Under the pieces are notes generated by a model that saw only the letters and a program-made list of their open reading frames with translations, was not told the DNA's origin and ran no database searches. DNA of 41,663 nt, from NCBI GenBank assembly GCA_946482165.1, contig CAMLQS010000005.1, forward strand, positions 1 through 41,663. Reading direction: 5' to 3'. A program made the translations under genes and the position numbers. This stretch comes from an uncultured Verrucomicrobiota bacterium (GTDB lineage Bacteria; Verrucomicrobiota; Verrucomicrobiae; Opitutales; Opitutaceae). Numbering within the stretch: position 1 is the stretch's first letter; the number at the start of each line of letters is the position of its first letter. Positions 7,723 through 16,237 of the stretch are shown one piece after another.

Positions 7723-10701
7723 TCAGGCGCCCAAGCCTTTGCAGGCGGCGTGCAACAAGTCGATCGGGTGCCGGGCGACGCGGCCGGTGCCGTCCTTGAT
7801 CTGGTGCCGGCAACTGGTTCCGGCCGCCGCGATTTCCACCTCCTTCGGCGTGGCGCGGACGGCGGGAAAGAGGACCAGTTCGCCGACCCGTTGCGACACC
7901 TCGTAGTGCTCCCGCTCATACCCGAAGGAGCCGGCCATGCCGCAGCATCCGGAGGGGATAAGGCGCACCGAGTGGCCGCGCGGCAGCTCGAGCATCTTCA
8001 CGGTCGGCGTAAGGGAGGAGAGCGACTTCTGATGGCAGTGGCCGTGCAGTTTGATGGTGAGCTCGCGGGGGGTGAACGCGTCCGGGCGGATGCGACCGGC
8101 GTCGGCTTCGCGGGCGATGAACTCGTCGATCAATAGGGCGCGCTTCGCCAGCGTGAGGGCCGCGGGGCGCAGGGGTTCCGGCACGAGGTCGGGATACTCG
8201 TCGCGAAAACCGAGCAACGCCGACGGCTCGACGCCGATGAGCGGCGCCGCGTCCGAGACCACCGGCGCGAGCAGCTCGACGTTGCGCGCCGCGAGTTTTG
8301 CCGCCTCGCGGACCAGGCCTTTCGAGAGATGCGCGCGGCCGCTTTCCACATGTTCGGGGATGAGGACCTCGTAGCCGAGGCGGTTGAGCAGCTCGACCGC
8401 CTGGATGCCGACGGGCGTGTCGTTGTAATTGGTGAATTCGTCGCAGAAAAGAAACACGCGGCCGTGCGGGTAGCTCAGCTGCGGCGGATTCGCGTGCCGC
8501 CGGTGCCAGGCGGCCAACGTGGTCGCGTGCAGCGGGGGCAGGCTGCGTTCGGTGGCGAAGCCGGCGAGGCGCTTGAGGGTGTTTGCGAGGAGGGGCGTGG
8601 AGACGACGCGGTTGTAGAGCGAGGGCGCGAGCGCGGCCGCGCGCATCGATCGGGCGAAGCCGGCCACGAGCCGGGAGCGCAGCGGCACGCCGTGCGCGTC
8701 GTGGTAATGTTGCAGCCACTCGGCCTTGAGCCGCGCGACGTCGACGCTCGAGGGGCACTCGGATTTGCAGGCCTTGCAGGAGAGGCAGAGATCCATCACC
8801 GCGGCGACCGAGGCGTCGTCCCAGGGGTTTCCACGGTCGGCGCCGGTGCGGCCCAAGGCCTGGCGCAGGAGGTTGGCCCGCGCGCGCGTGCTGTCTTTCT
8901 CGTCGTGCGTCGCCATGTAGCTCGGGCACATGGTGCCGCCGGAGAGATGGGTTTTTCGGCACTCGCCGACGCCGGTGCATTTCTCGGCGGCGCGAAGAAC
9001 GCCCTGGTCGGCGTCGAAGTTGAAGAAGGTCTTGTGCGTCGGCTCGGGCGCGGATGCCGACGCCACGGCGTGGCGCAGCGAGCCGTCCATCGGCGGGGTG
9101 TCGATGATCTTGCCGGGATTGAAAACGCCGAGCGGGTCGAAGAGCGCCTTCACGCGGCGCATCATCGCGTAGCACTCGGGGCCGACCATGAAGGGGATGA
9201 ACTCGCCGCGCAGGCGGCCGTCGCCGTGCTCGCCGGAGAGCGAGCCGCGATACTTTTTCACGAGCGAGGCCACGTCGGTGGCGATGTCGCGAAACATCTT
9301 CCGTCCGTCGGCGCTTTTCAGGTCGAAGAGCGGGCGCGTGTGAAGTTCGCCGGCGCCGGCGTGGGCGTAGTAGATGCAGTCGATGCCGTATTTGCCGCGC
9401 ATGAGCGCGTCGAATTCGTCGATGTAGGCCGGCAGGTCCTCGATCGCGACGGCGGTGTCCTCGACGATTTCGCGCGGCTTGGCGTCGCCGACGACGTTGT
9501 TGACGAGGCCCTGGCCCGCCCGGCGCAGCTCCCACACGCGGTCGCAATCGGCGCCGTGGAGAACCGGAAACGCATAGCCGAGGCCCGCGGCGCGGAAGTC
9601 GGCGGCGATGGCGGCGAGCGCGGCCTCGCGGTCGGAGGGCTCGGCGTCGCGACGCTCGACCACGAGCACGGCGCCGGGATCGCCGACGACGAAGAAGCGG
9701 TTCTTCGCGTGCTCGAGGTTGGCCTTGGTGCATTCGAGGATCGTGCGGTCGATCAGCTCGCAGCCGAAGGGGCGGTGGCGCATCGCGATCACGGCGGCGC
9801 GGAGGGCTTCCGGCACGGTGGCGAAGTGCGCGCAGAGCAGCGCGCCGGCGGGCGGGAGCGGCTCGACGTTGAGCTCGAACTCCACGCCGAGAAAGAGCGT
9901 GCCCTCGGAGCCGGCGAGGAGGCGGCAGAGGTTGAAGGGCTTTTCCGACCCGGGATCGAAAACGCCGCAGTCGAGCAACTGGTCGAGCGCGTATCCGGTG
10001 TTGCGGCGGGTGACGGATGGCTTGGGGAAATTGTCGCGGATGAGCGCGCGGTTTTCCGCCGAGCCGAGCAGGTCGCGGATCTCGCGATAAAGGCGCGTCT
10101 CGAGCGAATCGGGGCCGGCGCACTTGGCGGCGAACTCCGCGCGGGTGAGCGGGCCGAAGACGACGGGCGAGCCATCGCCGAGGAAACCGCGCGCGGAGAC
10201 GAGATGGTCGCGCGTGGAGCCGTAGACGATGGAGTTGGCGCCGCAGGAGTTGTTGCCGACCATGCCGCCGATCATGGCGCGGTTGGCGGTCGAGGTTTCC
10301 GGGGCGAAGAAGAGTGCGTGCGGCTTGAGCGCGAGGTTGAGCTCGTTGCGGATCACGCCGGGCCGCACCCGCACGCGACGCGCGGCGGGATCGACGGCGA
10401 GCACGCCGTTCAGGTGTCGGCCGAGGTCGACCACGACGCCGGAGCCCACGACTTGGCCGGCGAGCGAAGTGCCGGCGGCGCGCGGGATGAGCGGCACGCG
10501 CTCGCGACACGCGAACGCCACGAGCTCGGCGACGGCCGCCTCGGTGCGGGGAAACGCCACGCCCAGCGGCGTCTCCTGGTATTCGGAGGCGTCGGTCGCG
10601 TAGATCGCGCGCACCGTTTCGTCCAAGTGCAACTCGCCCTCGAAGCGGAGCGCGAGCGAGCGCAGGCCGGACAATGCCGCGGGCGAAGGGGGGGGGATCA
10701 T
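7723..10701 (-). CDS. FAD-linked and Fe-S D-2-hydroxyacid dehydrogenase (YdiJ/D-lactate dehydrogenase-like)
   Basis: 992-residue two-part flavo-iron-sulfur enzyme. Residues of about 25-250 form a PCMH/FAD_binding_4 domain (IPRAAGTSLAGQVVG, MVGNNSCGANSIVYG), about 270-535 the FAD-oxidase C domain (SGEHGDGRLRGEF, FDPLGVFNPGKI), about 570-670 a ferredoxin-like region with CTGVGECRKTHLSGGTMCP and CLSCKACKSECP (639-650), and the C-terminal third a CCG-type cluster domain (CHQKSL, SGCCGMAGSFGYE, TSCRHQI). The order matches E. coli YdiJ (about 1018 residues), whose family oxidises D-2-hydroxyacids such as D-lactate or D-2-hydroxyglutarate and passes electrons on through Fe-S centres. Start: ATG at 10701 overlaps the stop of the YkgJ-type gene by 4 bp (ATGA), indicating translational coupling; the longer open frame to 11028 is low-complexity Arg-rich antisense. 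Substrate not determinable here. Confidence 0.92.
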   Translation of the reverse strand: MIPPPSPAALSGLRSLALRFEGELHLDETVRAIYATDASEYQETPLGVAFPRTEAAVAELVAFACRERVPLIPRAAGTSLAGQVVGSGVVVDLGRHLNGVLAVDPAARRVRVRPGVIRNELNLALKPHALFFAPETSTANRAMIGGMVGNNSCGANSIVYGSTRDHLVSARGFLGDGSPVVFGPLTRAEFAAKCAGPDSLETRLYREIRDLLGSAENRALIRDNFPKPSVTRRNTGYALDQLLDCGVFDPGSEKPFNLCRLLAGSEGTLFLGVEFELNVEPLPPAGALLCAHFATVPEALRAAVIAMRHRPFGCELIDRTILECTKANLEHAKNRFFVVGDPGAVLVVERRDAEPSDREAALAAIAADFRAAGLGYAFPVLHGADCDRVWELRRAGQGLVNNVVGDAKPREIVEDTAVAIEDLPAYIDEFDALMRGKYGIDCIYYAHAGAGELHTRPLFDLKSADGRKMFRDIATDVASLVKKYRGSLSGEHGDGRLRGEFIPFMVGPECYAMMRRVKALFDPLGVFNPGKIIDTPPMDGSLRHAVASASAPEPTHKTFFNFDADQGVLRAAEKCTGVGECRKTHLSGGTMCPSYMATHDEKDSTRARANLLRQALGRTGADRGNPWDDASVAAVMDLCLSCKACKSECPSSVDVARLKAEWLQHYHDAHGVPLRSRLVAGFARSMRAAALAPSLYNRVVSTPLLANTLKRLAGFATERSLPPLHATTLAAWHRRHANPPQLSYPHGRVFLFCDEFTNYNDTPVGIQAVELLNRLGYEVLIPEHVESGRAHLSKGLVREAAKLAARNVELLAPVVSDAAPLIGVEPSALLGFRDEYPDLVPEPLRPAALTLAKRALLIDEFIAREADAGRIRPDAFTPRELTIKLHGHCHQKSLSSLTPTVKMLELPRGHSVRLIPSGCCGMAGSFGYEREHYEVSQRVGELVLFPAVRATPKEVEIAAAGTSCRHQIKDGTGRVARHPIDLLHAACKGLGA

Positions 10702-11075
10702 GGCACGTTTCCGAAACCGCAAGCGGACGGGGAAGTCAAAGTCTCCGCCGAGGCCGGGCGCGTTCCCTTGAGCGCGAGCTCGGCCTCGCATTCGGGCGAG
10801 CCGCGGGCGAGGTCGCGGCAGACCCGCGGGCGGCGTTCGTAGATCGTGCAGAAATGCTCCGCGGCGCCGTCGGCGGTTTTGCGCGTTTCGAGCGCGGCGC
10901 AATGTCCGTCGGCCATGCGCAGATAGGCGCGGTGGCCGATAAAGTGTGCGACGCGTTCGGCGTCGGGCCCGAGCCGTTCCCAGTCTTCGCCGCTTACGCG
11001 CACGTAGGTGTCGAGTCGTGAAAAACAACAGACTCCGCAGCGCAAGCAGGCGGCGGAGTCTTCGGTGGTGCTCAC
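10698..11075 (-). CDS. YkgJ/UPF0153-type cysteine-cluster protein
   Basis: 125-residue cytoplasmic protein of the zinc- or iron-chelating YkgJ family. Visible ligands are CLRCGVCCF near the N-terminus, the Cys of ADGHCAAL, and FCTIYERRPRVCRDL, which is the family signature. The function of the family is not established; metal or Fe-S handling is proposed. The start is a GTG at 11075, 14 bp after the TlpA-type stop, and the gene's stop overlaps the start of the Fe-S dehydrogenase. This coupling to an enzyme carrying several Fe-S centres suggests, but does not prove, that it assists its maturation. Confidence 0.85.
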   Translation of the reverse strand: MSTTEDSAACLRCGVCCFSRLDTYVRVSGEDWERLGPDAERVAHFIGHRAYLRMADGHCAALETRKTADGAAEHFCTIYERRPRVCRDLARGSPECEAELALKGTRPASAETLTSPSACGFGNVP

Positions 11076-11089
11076 GATGAGGAGCGCGC

Positions 11090-11707
11090 TTACAGGAGCG
11101 ATTCGATCATCTTGGCGAACGCCTCGCTCTCCATCGCGCCGACTTGCCGGTGCCGGATCCGGCCTTCGCGATCGATGAGATAGGTCGTCGGAAGCATCAT
11201 TTCGCGTTCACCAAAGAGTTCCGCGAGCGGCTCGTCGATCAGCGCGATCGGGTAGTTTACCCCGCGCTGCTCCAGAAAGCGCTTCAGTTGCTCAAGATTG
11301 CCGTCGGCCGAGATGCCCACGATCACGACCCCGCGATCGCGATACGCCTCCTGAAGTTTGACGTAGCCCGGCACCTTGTAGACGCAGGGGGGGCACCACG
11401 TCGCCCAGAAGTCGACGACCACGACTTTGCCGAGGAGCTCCTTTTTGCCGAGCTCGGCTCCATCGAGCGTTTTCACTTTCCATTCGGGGGCGGGGCCCAC
11501 GACGGGCAGCGCGGTTTCCGCCGATGCCGTTGCCGATGGGTCGGAAGCAGGCGCGACAGGAGCGGGCTCGGCGGGTGGGACAGGAGCGGCGGCGCTTTCC
11601 ATCTGCGCCTCCGGTTGCCGGCAGGCTCCGACGACGACAATCAAGGGCACGAGGATGCTGAGGCGGAGAAAGGCGTGTGACATGGAATAGTTATACGCGC
11701 CTTGCAT
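11090..11707 (-). CDS. TlpA/ResA-type thioredoxin-fold lipoprotein
   Basis: 205-residue predicted lipoprotein with a thioredoxin-like domain facing the periplasm. A hydrophobic signal ends in VVGAC (Cys29), a Pro/Ala linker follows to about residue 70, then an AhpC/TSA-TlpA domain with WATWCPPC (catalytic Cys105 and Cys108) and the cis-Pro segment LPTTYLID. Such proteins reduce or isomerise disulfides, often during cytochrome c maturation. Two starts are possible: ATG 11707, preceded by GAGG at a 7-nt spacing and preferred here, or ATG 11683, which gives a more compact signal peptide. It lies 43 bp after the GT2 gene and 14 bp before the YkgJ-type gene, so it belongs to the same unit. Confidence 0.9.
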   Translation of the reverse strand: MQGAYNYSMSHAFLRLSILVPLIVVVGACRQPEAQMESAAAPVPPAEPAPVAPASDPSATASAETALPVVGPAPEWKVKTLDGAELGKKELLGKVVVVDFWATWCPPCVYKVPGYVKLQEAYRDRGVVIVGISADGNLEQLKRFLEQRGVNYPIALIDEPLAELFGEREMMLPTTYLIDREGRIRHRQVGAMESEAFAKMIESLL

Positions 11708-11750
11708 GATTTCGCCTCGCGCCGGTTCAAAAATATCCGCTCAGGCCGGC

Positions 11751-13238
11751 TCAGGCCGCAACCGGAGAGGCGATGCGCCGCGGAAGCAGATCCTGCGTGG
11801 AAAGCAGCGCGATGAGGAAAAAGCCCGTCGCCTTCATTCCGAGCACCACTGCGAGGTAGTCGTGGTCCTTGCGCGCCCAATACACCGATCCCCACAGGAG
11901 GACCGCGCCGAGAAACACTTCGACGAGGGTGACGCCGGCGAAAAGCGTGCGGCTGCGCAGCCGGCGCACGAGCCCGCGCGCGTCGGCGGCCCGCCCTCCC
12001 TTGGGCGTGCGGACAAACTCGCCGCCGCGGGTGAGGAGGCCCTCCACCACCGCGACCGCGCAGGTGACGCTCATGGCCAGGCCGAAAGTCATCACGACCG
12101 GGGCGAACACGAGCCAGAGCAGGCCTTCGCGCCATTCGCGTTGGCGAAAATATTGGCCGGTGACGTAAAAGGCGACCGAGCCCCCGCCGAGAAGCAGCAC
12201 GTTGACGGGATTGAAGATCATCCAAAACCAGCCCTGTTGCACCGGCCCGACGACGATGAGGTAGGGCACGAAAAGGAAGCTGAAGGCGACGAGCAGCGGA
12301 TGCACGAGCCCGACCAGGAGGTGCCAGCTCGCCTCGCGTTTCACCCGCGCCGGCTGATCGCTCGAGAGGATGAAGCCGAGCTGCTTGCGCGCCACCTGGA
12401 TGCCGCCTTTGGTCCAGCGCCGTTGCTGGCTCTTGAAGGCGGTGACGCTCTCCGGAAGCTCGGATGGGACCGTGTAGTCGCCGCGGTAGACAAAGCGCCA
12501 TCCGCGAAGCTGGGCGCGGTAGCTGAGATCGAGGTCCTCGGTCACGGTGTCGTCGCTCCAGCCGCCCGCGTCCTCAAGCGCGGCGCGGCGCCAGATGCCG
12601 GCGGTGCCGTTGAAGTTGAAGAACAACCCGGCGCCGTGGCGGGCGGCTTGCTCAACGACGAAATGCGCGTCGAGAAACACGCCCTGGAAACGCGTTAGCA
12701 GGCTCGCCCGGCGGTTTGAAAACTCCCAGCGCGCCTGCACCACGCCCACGCGGGCGTCCGCGAAGTGGGGCATCAGCTTTTCCAGAAAGTCCGGCTCGGG
12801 CAGGAAGTCGGCGTCGAAGATCGCGAAAAACTCCGCGTCGGTGAGCGTGTTGCCGTGGCTGAGCGCGCCGGCCTTGTAGCCGCGGCGGTCGACGCGCCTG
12901 ACATGCCGGATGTTCGCGGCGGTCGCGGGATGCGTCGCGAGCCAGCGCGCGGCGATCTCGGGCGTGGAATCGGTGGAATCGTCGAGCAGCTGGACCTCGA
13001 GGAGCCCGGCCGGCCAGCGGATGGCGGCGACTTTCTCCAGCAGCGCCTCGATCACGAGGGGCTCGTTGAAAACGGGAAGCTGGATGCAGACCTTGGGCGG
13101 CAGCCCCCCGAGGGGCGGCGGCTGCGCGGCGCGGCGAACGTGCCGCGCGTAAAGCCACATGAGCTTCACGCGATGAAACGCGAAAAGCATCAACCCGCAG
13201 AGGGTGGCGACATACAGTATAAGCAGGGACTCGCGCAT
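11751..13238 (-). CDS. membrane GT2 processive beta-glycosyltransferase (cellulose-synthase/CslA-like)
   Basis: 495-residue integral membrane enzyme of glycosyltransferase family 2. One N-terminal membrane segment (about residues 5-22) precedes a cytoplasmic GT-A domain with LPVFNEP, DDSTDS (Asp86/Asp87), DAD (142-144), TED (233-235) and QQRRW (271-275). The D,D,D,QxxRW set is that of processive transferases such as cellulose synthase and mannan synthase CslA. Several membrane helices follow (about 305-335, 345-365, 375-400, 440-460, 470-485). The likely product is an extracellular or cell-envelope beta-glycan, but donor sugar and linkage cannot be told from the sequence. There is no BcsB, BcsZ or PilZ partner in the window. 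First gene of the minus-strand unit that ends with the FAD/Fe-S dehydrogenase. Confidence 0.88.
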   Translation of the reverse strand: MRESLLILYVATLCGLMLFAFHRVKLMWLYARHVRRAAQPPPLGGLPPKVCIQLPVFNEPLVIEALLEKVAAIRWPAGLLEVQLLDDSTDSTPEIAARWLATHPATAANIRHVRRVDRRGYKAGALSHGNTLTDAEFFAIFDADFLPEPDFLEKLMPHFADARVGVVQARWEFSNRRASLLTRFQGVFLDAHFVVEQAARHGAGLFFNFNGTAGIWRRAALEDAGGWSDDTVTEDLDLSYRAQLRGWRFVYRGDYTVPSELPESVTAFKSQQRRWTKGGIQVARKQLGFILSSDQPARVKREASWHLLVGLVHPLLVAFSFLFVPYLIVVGPVQQGWFWMIFNPVNVLLLGGGSVAFYVTGQYFRQREWREGLLWLVFAPVVMTFGLAMSVTCAVAVVEGLLTRGGEFVRTPKGGRAADARGLVRRLRSRTLFAGVTLVEVFLGAVLLWGSVYWARKDHDYLAVVLGMKATGFFLIALLSTQDLLPRRIASPVAA

Positions 13239-13322
13239 GATTTAACCCGAACGCAAAGCATGAAAGCGGCCCGAGCGCGAGGTTCCCTTCTTGATCCGAA
13301 AAAGCCCGGGATTTGCACAAGC

Positions 13323-13347
13323 AAAAGGCCCGGTGGATTGCCGGGCC
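13323..13347 (-). terminator. intrinsic terminator after the LysR gene
   Basis: On the minus strand a 7-bp stem (GGCCCGG/CCGGGCC, 13341-13347 with 13327-13333, 7-nt loop) is followed by four T residues, 28 bp after the LysR stop. It separates the regulator from the GT2 unit downstream. Confidence 0.7.
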
Positions 13348-13375
13348 CGGATCGAGGGAAAACAAGTCGCGGGGC

Positions 13376-14272
13376 TCAGCCGCCAACTATTCCGAGCTCA
13401 AGCCCGAGGGTGTCGACGAACTTGCGCATCGCGGGCGTGAGGACGCGGCCCTTGCGGTGCAAAATGGCGAGCGGACGGGTGAACTCCTTGCCCTTGAGGG
13501 TGAGCATGGCGAGGGAGCCGGCCTTGATCTCCTGTTGGACGGTTGCCTGGGGAACGATGGCGATGCCGTGGTCGATTTCCACCGCGCGCTTCACCGTCTC
13601 GATGTTGTCGAACTCCATGACCGGTTCGCTCTCGAGCTTGTGCTCCCGGAATATCTGGTCGACCGCCTTGCGCGTGGGGATGTCGGGGTCGAAGCCGATG
13701 AACTTCTGGCCGGCGAGCTCGGCGACCGCGACTTCGCTCTTTTTCGCCAGCGGATGGCTCGGCGGGGTGATGAGCACGAGGCGATCATTACGGAAGGGGA
13801 TGATCTCGATCTGACGCTGCTTGATCGGGAAGGCGACGAGGCCGAAGTCGACGGAGTTGTGCAGGATGTCCTCGTAGACGAGGTTCGAGCGGCGATACTC
13901 CACCCGCACGTTTACCGAAGGGTAGTCGTGGAGGAATTTTTTGATGTAGGGCGGCAGCTCGTGGAGGCCGATCGAGTAGATGGTCGAGATCCGGATGGTG
14001 CCGCTGATGACTTTCTTCAGCTCCTGCAGGTCCGAATCGAGCTTGTCGTAGGTGTGGAGAATCTCCTTTGCCGACTCGTAGACTTGGTAGCCCTCGCGGG
14101 TGAGCTGGAACTGTTTCTGACTGCGGTCGATAAGAAGCGCTTTAAAATGCTTCTCCATCGCGCGGGCCTGTTGGCTTACCGCCGACTGGGTGATGCCATT
14201 TATCTTGGCGGCCTTCGAAAAGCTCTTGGTCTCGACTAGATCGGCGAAGATTTTGAAATTCTCGATTTGCAT
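13376..14272 (-). CDS. LysR-family transcriptional regulator
   Basis: 298-residue DNA-binding regulator. The N-terminal winged helix-turn-helix is clear (FADLVETKSFSKAAK, GITQSAVSQQARAME, LLIDRS), followed by a linker helix and a periplasmic-binding-protein-like effector domain from about residue 90. The ATG at 14272 gives the canonical LysR N-terminus; upstream in-frame sequence to 14914 is antisense to the divergent yggS and is discarded. Codons are less GC-extreme than the neighbours (many Lys, Ile, Asn), possibly reflecting conserved ancestral function. It is divergent from yggS with 78 bp between starts, so it may control yggS, itself, or the downstream genes. Its effector is unknown. 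Confidence 0.93.
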   Translation of the reverse strand: MQIENFKIFADLVETKSFSKAAKINGITQSAVSQQARAMEKHFKALLIDRSQKQFQLTREGYQVYESAKEILHTYDKLDSDLQELKKVISGTIRISTIYSIGLHELPPYIKKFLHDYPSVNVRVEYRRSNLVYEDILHNSVDFGLVAFPIKQRQIEIIPFRNDRLVLITPPSHPLAKKSEVAVAELAGQKFIGFDPDIPTRKAVDQIFREHKLESEPVMEFDNIETVKRAVEIDHGIAIVPQATVQQEIKAGSLAMLTLKGKEFTRPLAILHRKGRVLTPAMRKFVDTLGLELGIVGG

Positions 14273-14350
14273 GGGGTGGGGCGATTGCGCGGCGTTTCCA
14301 CACTCATAAATCCATCTAATCCCCGAGCAACCGAGAAAACATCTCATATC
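14273..14350. promoter_or_regulatory. divergent promoter region, LysR regulator / yggS
   Basis: 78-bp gap between two divergent start codons, with an AT-rich centre (about 14308-14345). Promoters for both genes and the LysR autoregulatory site must lie here if each gene has its own promoter. I could not identify a clear -35/-10 pair or a T-N11-A dyad by eye. Confidence 0.4.
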
Positions 14351-15082
14351 ATGGTCACTTATGACGCATTTCTTGTCCGGCTCGCCGAAGTGAACGCCCG
14401 TCTCGCGGCCGCCTGCGTCGCCGCCGGCCGTGCGACGGAGTCCGTCAGGTTGTTGCCGGTGACCAAGACCCACCCCGCGGACGCCGCGGCGTTCGCCGCC
14501 CGGGCGGGGCTGGCGGCGGTGGGGGAGAACCGCGTGCAGGAGGCCGCCGCCAAACGCCCCGCGACCGAGGCTTCGCTGGCCGCGGCGGGCGTCGCCATGC
14601 CGCCGCCGCGCTGGGAGCTGATCGGCCACCTGCAGAGCAACAAGGCCCGCCTCGCCGCGGAAACCTTCGACCGTATCCAAAGCGTAGATACGGATAAGCT
14701 CGTCCGCCACCTTGATCGCTCGGCGGGCGAGCTCGGGCGGCCGCTCGCGGTGCTTCTCCAGATCAACGCCGGGCGCGATCCCGCGAAGTTCGGCTGCGAG
14801 CTCGAGGACGCGCCCCGGCTGCTCGAGACGGCGCTCGCGGCCGCGAACCTGCGCGTGGAAGGGTTCATGACCATCGCCCCCCTCGGCGCGACGGAAGCCG
14901 AGACCGCCGGGCACGCCCGGAGAACCTTCGCCGCGCTGCGCGAGTTGCGCGACGCCCTCGCCGCGCGCTTCGGCGTTTCGCTGCCCGAGCTGTCGATGGG
15001 CATGAGCGCCGATCTCGAACTCGCCGTCGCTGCGGGCTCCACCTGCGTGCGCGTCGGCACCGCGCTCTACGGTTCACGCTGA
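14351..15082 (+). CDS. yggS: YggS/PLPBP family pyridoxal-phosphate homeostasis protein
   Basis: 243-residue single-domain PLP-binding TIM-barrel protein of the YggS/PROSC family, which buffers free pyridoxal phosphate and has no proven catalytic reaction. Signature segments: LLPVTKTHP with Lys39 as the PLP lysine, VGENRVQEA, WELIGHLQSNK, GFMTIAP, and LSMGMSADLELAV..GSTCVRVGTALYG at the C-terminus. Length matches the family (about 230-240). The ATG at 14351 is chosen because family members begin 5-15 residues before the first helix; the frame is open further upstream to 14267 but that would overlap the divergent LysR start. In many bacteria yggS neighbours proC or cell-division genes, which is not the case here. 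Confidence 0.94.
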   Translation: MVTYDAFLVRLAEVNARLAAACVAAGRATESVRLLPVTKTHPADAAAFAARAGLAAVGENRVQEAAAKRPATEASLAAAGVAMPPPRWELIGHLQSNKARLAAETFDRIQSVDTDKLVRHLDRSAGELGRPLAVLLQINAGRDPAKFGCELEDAPRLLETALAAANLRVEGFMTIAPLGATEAETAGHARRTFAALRELRDALAARFGVSLPELSMGMSADLELAVAAGSTCVRVGTALYGSR

Positions 15083-15146
15083 GCCGAAGGCGGTTGCCGT
15101 AGCAATATTCTGAATACTCAGTGGGTCCCCTGGGGAGCGATTACCT

Positions 15147-15171
15147 AGGGAGTCCCCGGTTCGGACTCCCT
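15147..15171 (+). terminator. hairpin downstream of yggS
   Basis: A 9-bp perfect stem (AGGGAGTCC/GGACTCCCT, 15147-15155 with 15163-15171, 7-nt loop) lies 65 bp after the yggS stop. No T run follows, so it may be a Rho-assisted terminator or an mRNA-stabilising hairpin rather than a classic intrinsic terminator. Confidence 0.45.
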
Positions 15172-15265
15172 TGATCGACAGGGAGTTCCTACTGATTTCC
15201 TACGCAGCATTCCGACCCTCTCGCAAACGTTTATCCATTGCGCGCGGCCTCGGGGATTTCATGTT

Positions 15266-16141
15266 TTGGCCATCGTGAAAACCCCGATATTCAGTCACAG
15301 GGAACGCGAGGCCTTTTCGGCCCTGCTCGACGACAACAGTCCGGCCGTCCGAGGGGGGCTTGTCAGTTTCTTCGGAGCGCGGCCCGAGGCGGCGCGCGAG
15401 TTCCTGGTGTCTCTCGTCGGCGGCACCGACCGTGTGCTCGCCTGGCATGCGCGGCGTGTGCTCGCCGAGCTTCGTTTCAGCGATCCGGTCGCGGAGTTTC
15501 GCGGGTTTATCCATTCGCTCAATTACGAGCTCGAGACCGGAGCGTTGCTCCTCGCCCGCACCGCGCTTCCCGAGGCGGACGCCGGCGTGGTGGCCGCCGA
15601 GCTCGATCGTCTGGCCGCGCGCTGCCGCGAGCTGATAACGGAGCCGGCCACGGTCCGCGAGCGTTGCCGGGTGATCAACCGGGTCCTCTTTCACGAAGCC
15701 GGTTTCCACGGCAACACGGACAACTACGAGGACCCGTTGAACAGCTTCCTGCCCGCCGTGGTGGAGCGGCGCGTCGGGTTGCCGATCACGCTCGCGATGG
15801 TCTATCTGCTCGTCGCCCAGCGCATCGGAGTGGAGCTCGATCCGGTCGGCCTGCCCGGCCACTTCCTCGTTGGCTGTTTCACCGAAGGCACGCCCTTCTT
15901 CATCGACGCCTTCGAGCGCGGCGCTTTCCGCACCCAGGGCGAGCTGATGCTCTACCTGCGGGCCCGTGGCTTTGATCCCGCGCCGGCCGATCTGTCTCCC
16001 ACCCCGGTGCGCGAGGTGCTCGCCCGTTGCTGCCGCAACCTTGTCGCCCATTACGCCGCCGGCGGCCACCACCATCGCGCGCGCATGTTCGAGAGCTTCC
16101 TCGGGGAGTTCGACGCCACCTACGAGCGCAACACCGCCTGA
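15266..16141 (+). CDS. SirB1/YchA-type transglutaminase-like superfamily protein
   Basis: About 291 residues; resembles the Transglut_core2 (SirB1/YchA) family. The diagnostic block is present: NSFLPAVVERRVGLPITLA followed by GLPGHFLV, preceded by a helical N-terminal region of HEAT-like appearance (about residues 10-130). The molecular function of the family is unknown; many members keep the fold without proven transglutaminase activity. No ATG fits: the start is either TTG at 15266 or GTG at 15275, with a GGGGA 10-15 nt upstream. A hairpin terminator follows. It is separated from yggS by 183 bp and from aroE by about 96 bp. Confidence 0.85.
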   Translation: MAIVKTPIFSHREREAFSALLDDNSPAVRGGLVSFFGARPEAAREFLVSLVGGTDRVLAWHARRVLAELRFSDPVAEFRGFIHSLNYELETGALLLARTALPEADAGVVAAELDRLAARCRELITEPATVRERCRVINRVLFHEAGFHGNTDNYEDPLNSFLPAVVERRVGLPITLAMVYLLVAQRIGVELDPVGLPGHFLVGCFTEGTPFFIDAFERGAFRTQGELMLYLRARGFDPAPADLSPTPVREVLARCCRNLVAHYAAGGHHHRARMFESFLGEFDATYERNTA

Positions 16142-16180
16142 GCCTTTCCCGGGATCGGCTTTCGCGCCGTGCCCCCTCCC

Positions 16181-16217
16181 GAAGCCCGCAGAGAGCGTTT
16201 GCGCTCCCGCGGGCTTC
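16181..16217 (+). terminator. hairpin terminator between the SirB1-like gene and aroE
   Basis: A 9-bp stem (GAAGCCCGC/GCGGGCTTC, 16181-16189 with 16209-16217) encloses a second small stem (GAGCG/CGCTC) and is followed by a weak T-rich stretch (TTG). It starts 40 bp after the upstream stop and helps reject the GTG at 16169 as the aroE start. Confidence 0.6.
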
Positions 16218-16237
16218 TTGTCGCCATGCGGGCTCGC

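Noticed and set aside
10702..11028. Upstream extension of the FAD/Fe-S dehydrogenase frame
   Set aside because: Arg-rich, overlaps the YkgJ-type gene; the ATG at 10701 gives the expected family N-terminus.
14273..14914. Upstream extension of the LysR frame
   Set aside because: Runs antisense through yggS; LysR proteins begin directly at the winged helix, as at 14272.
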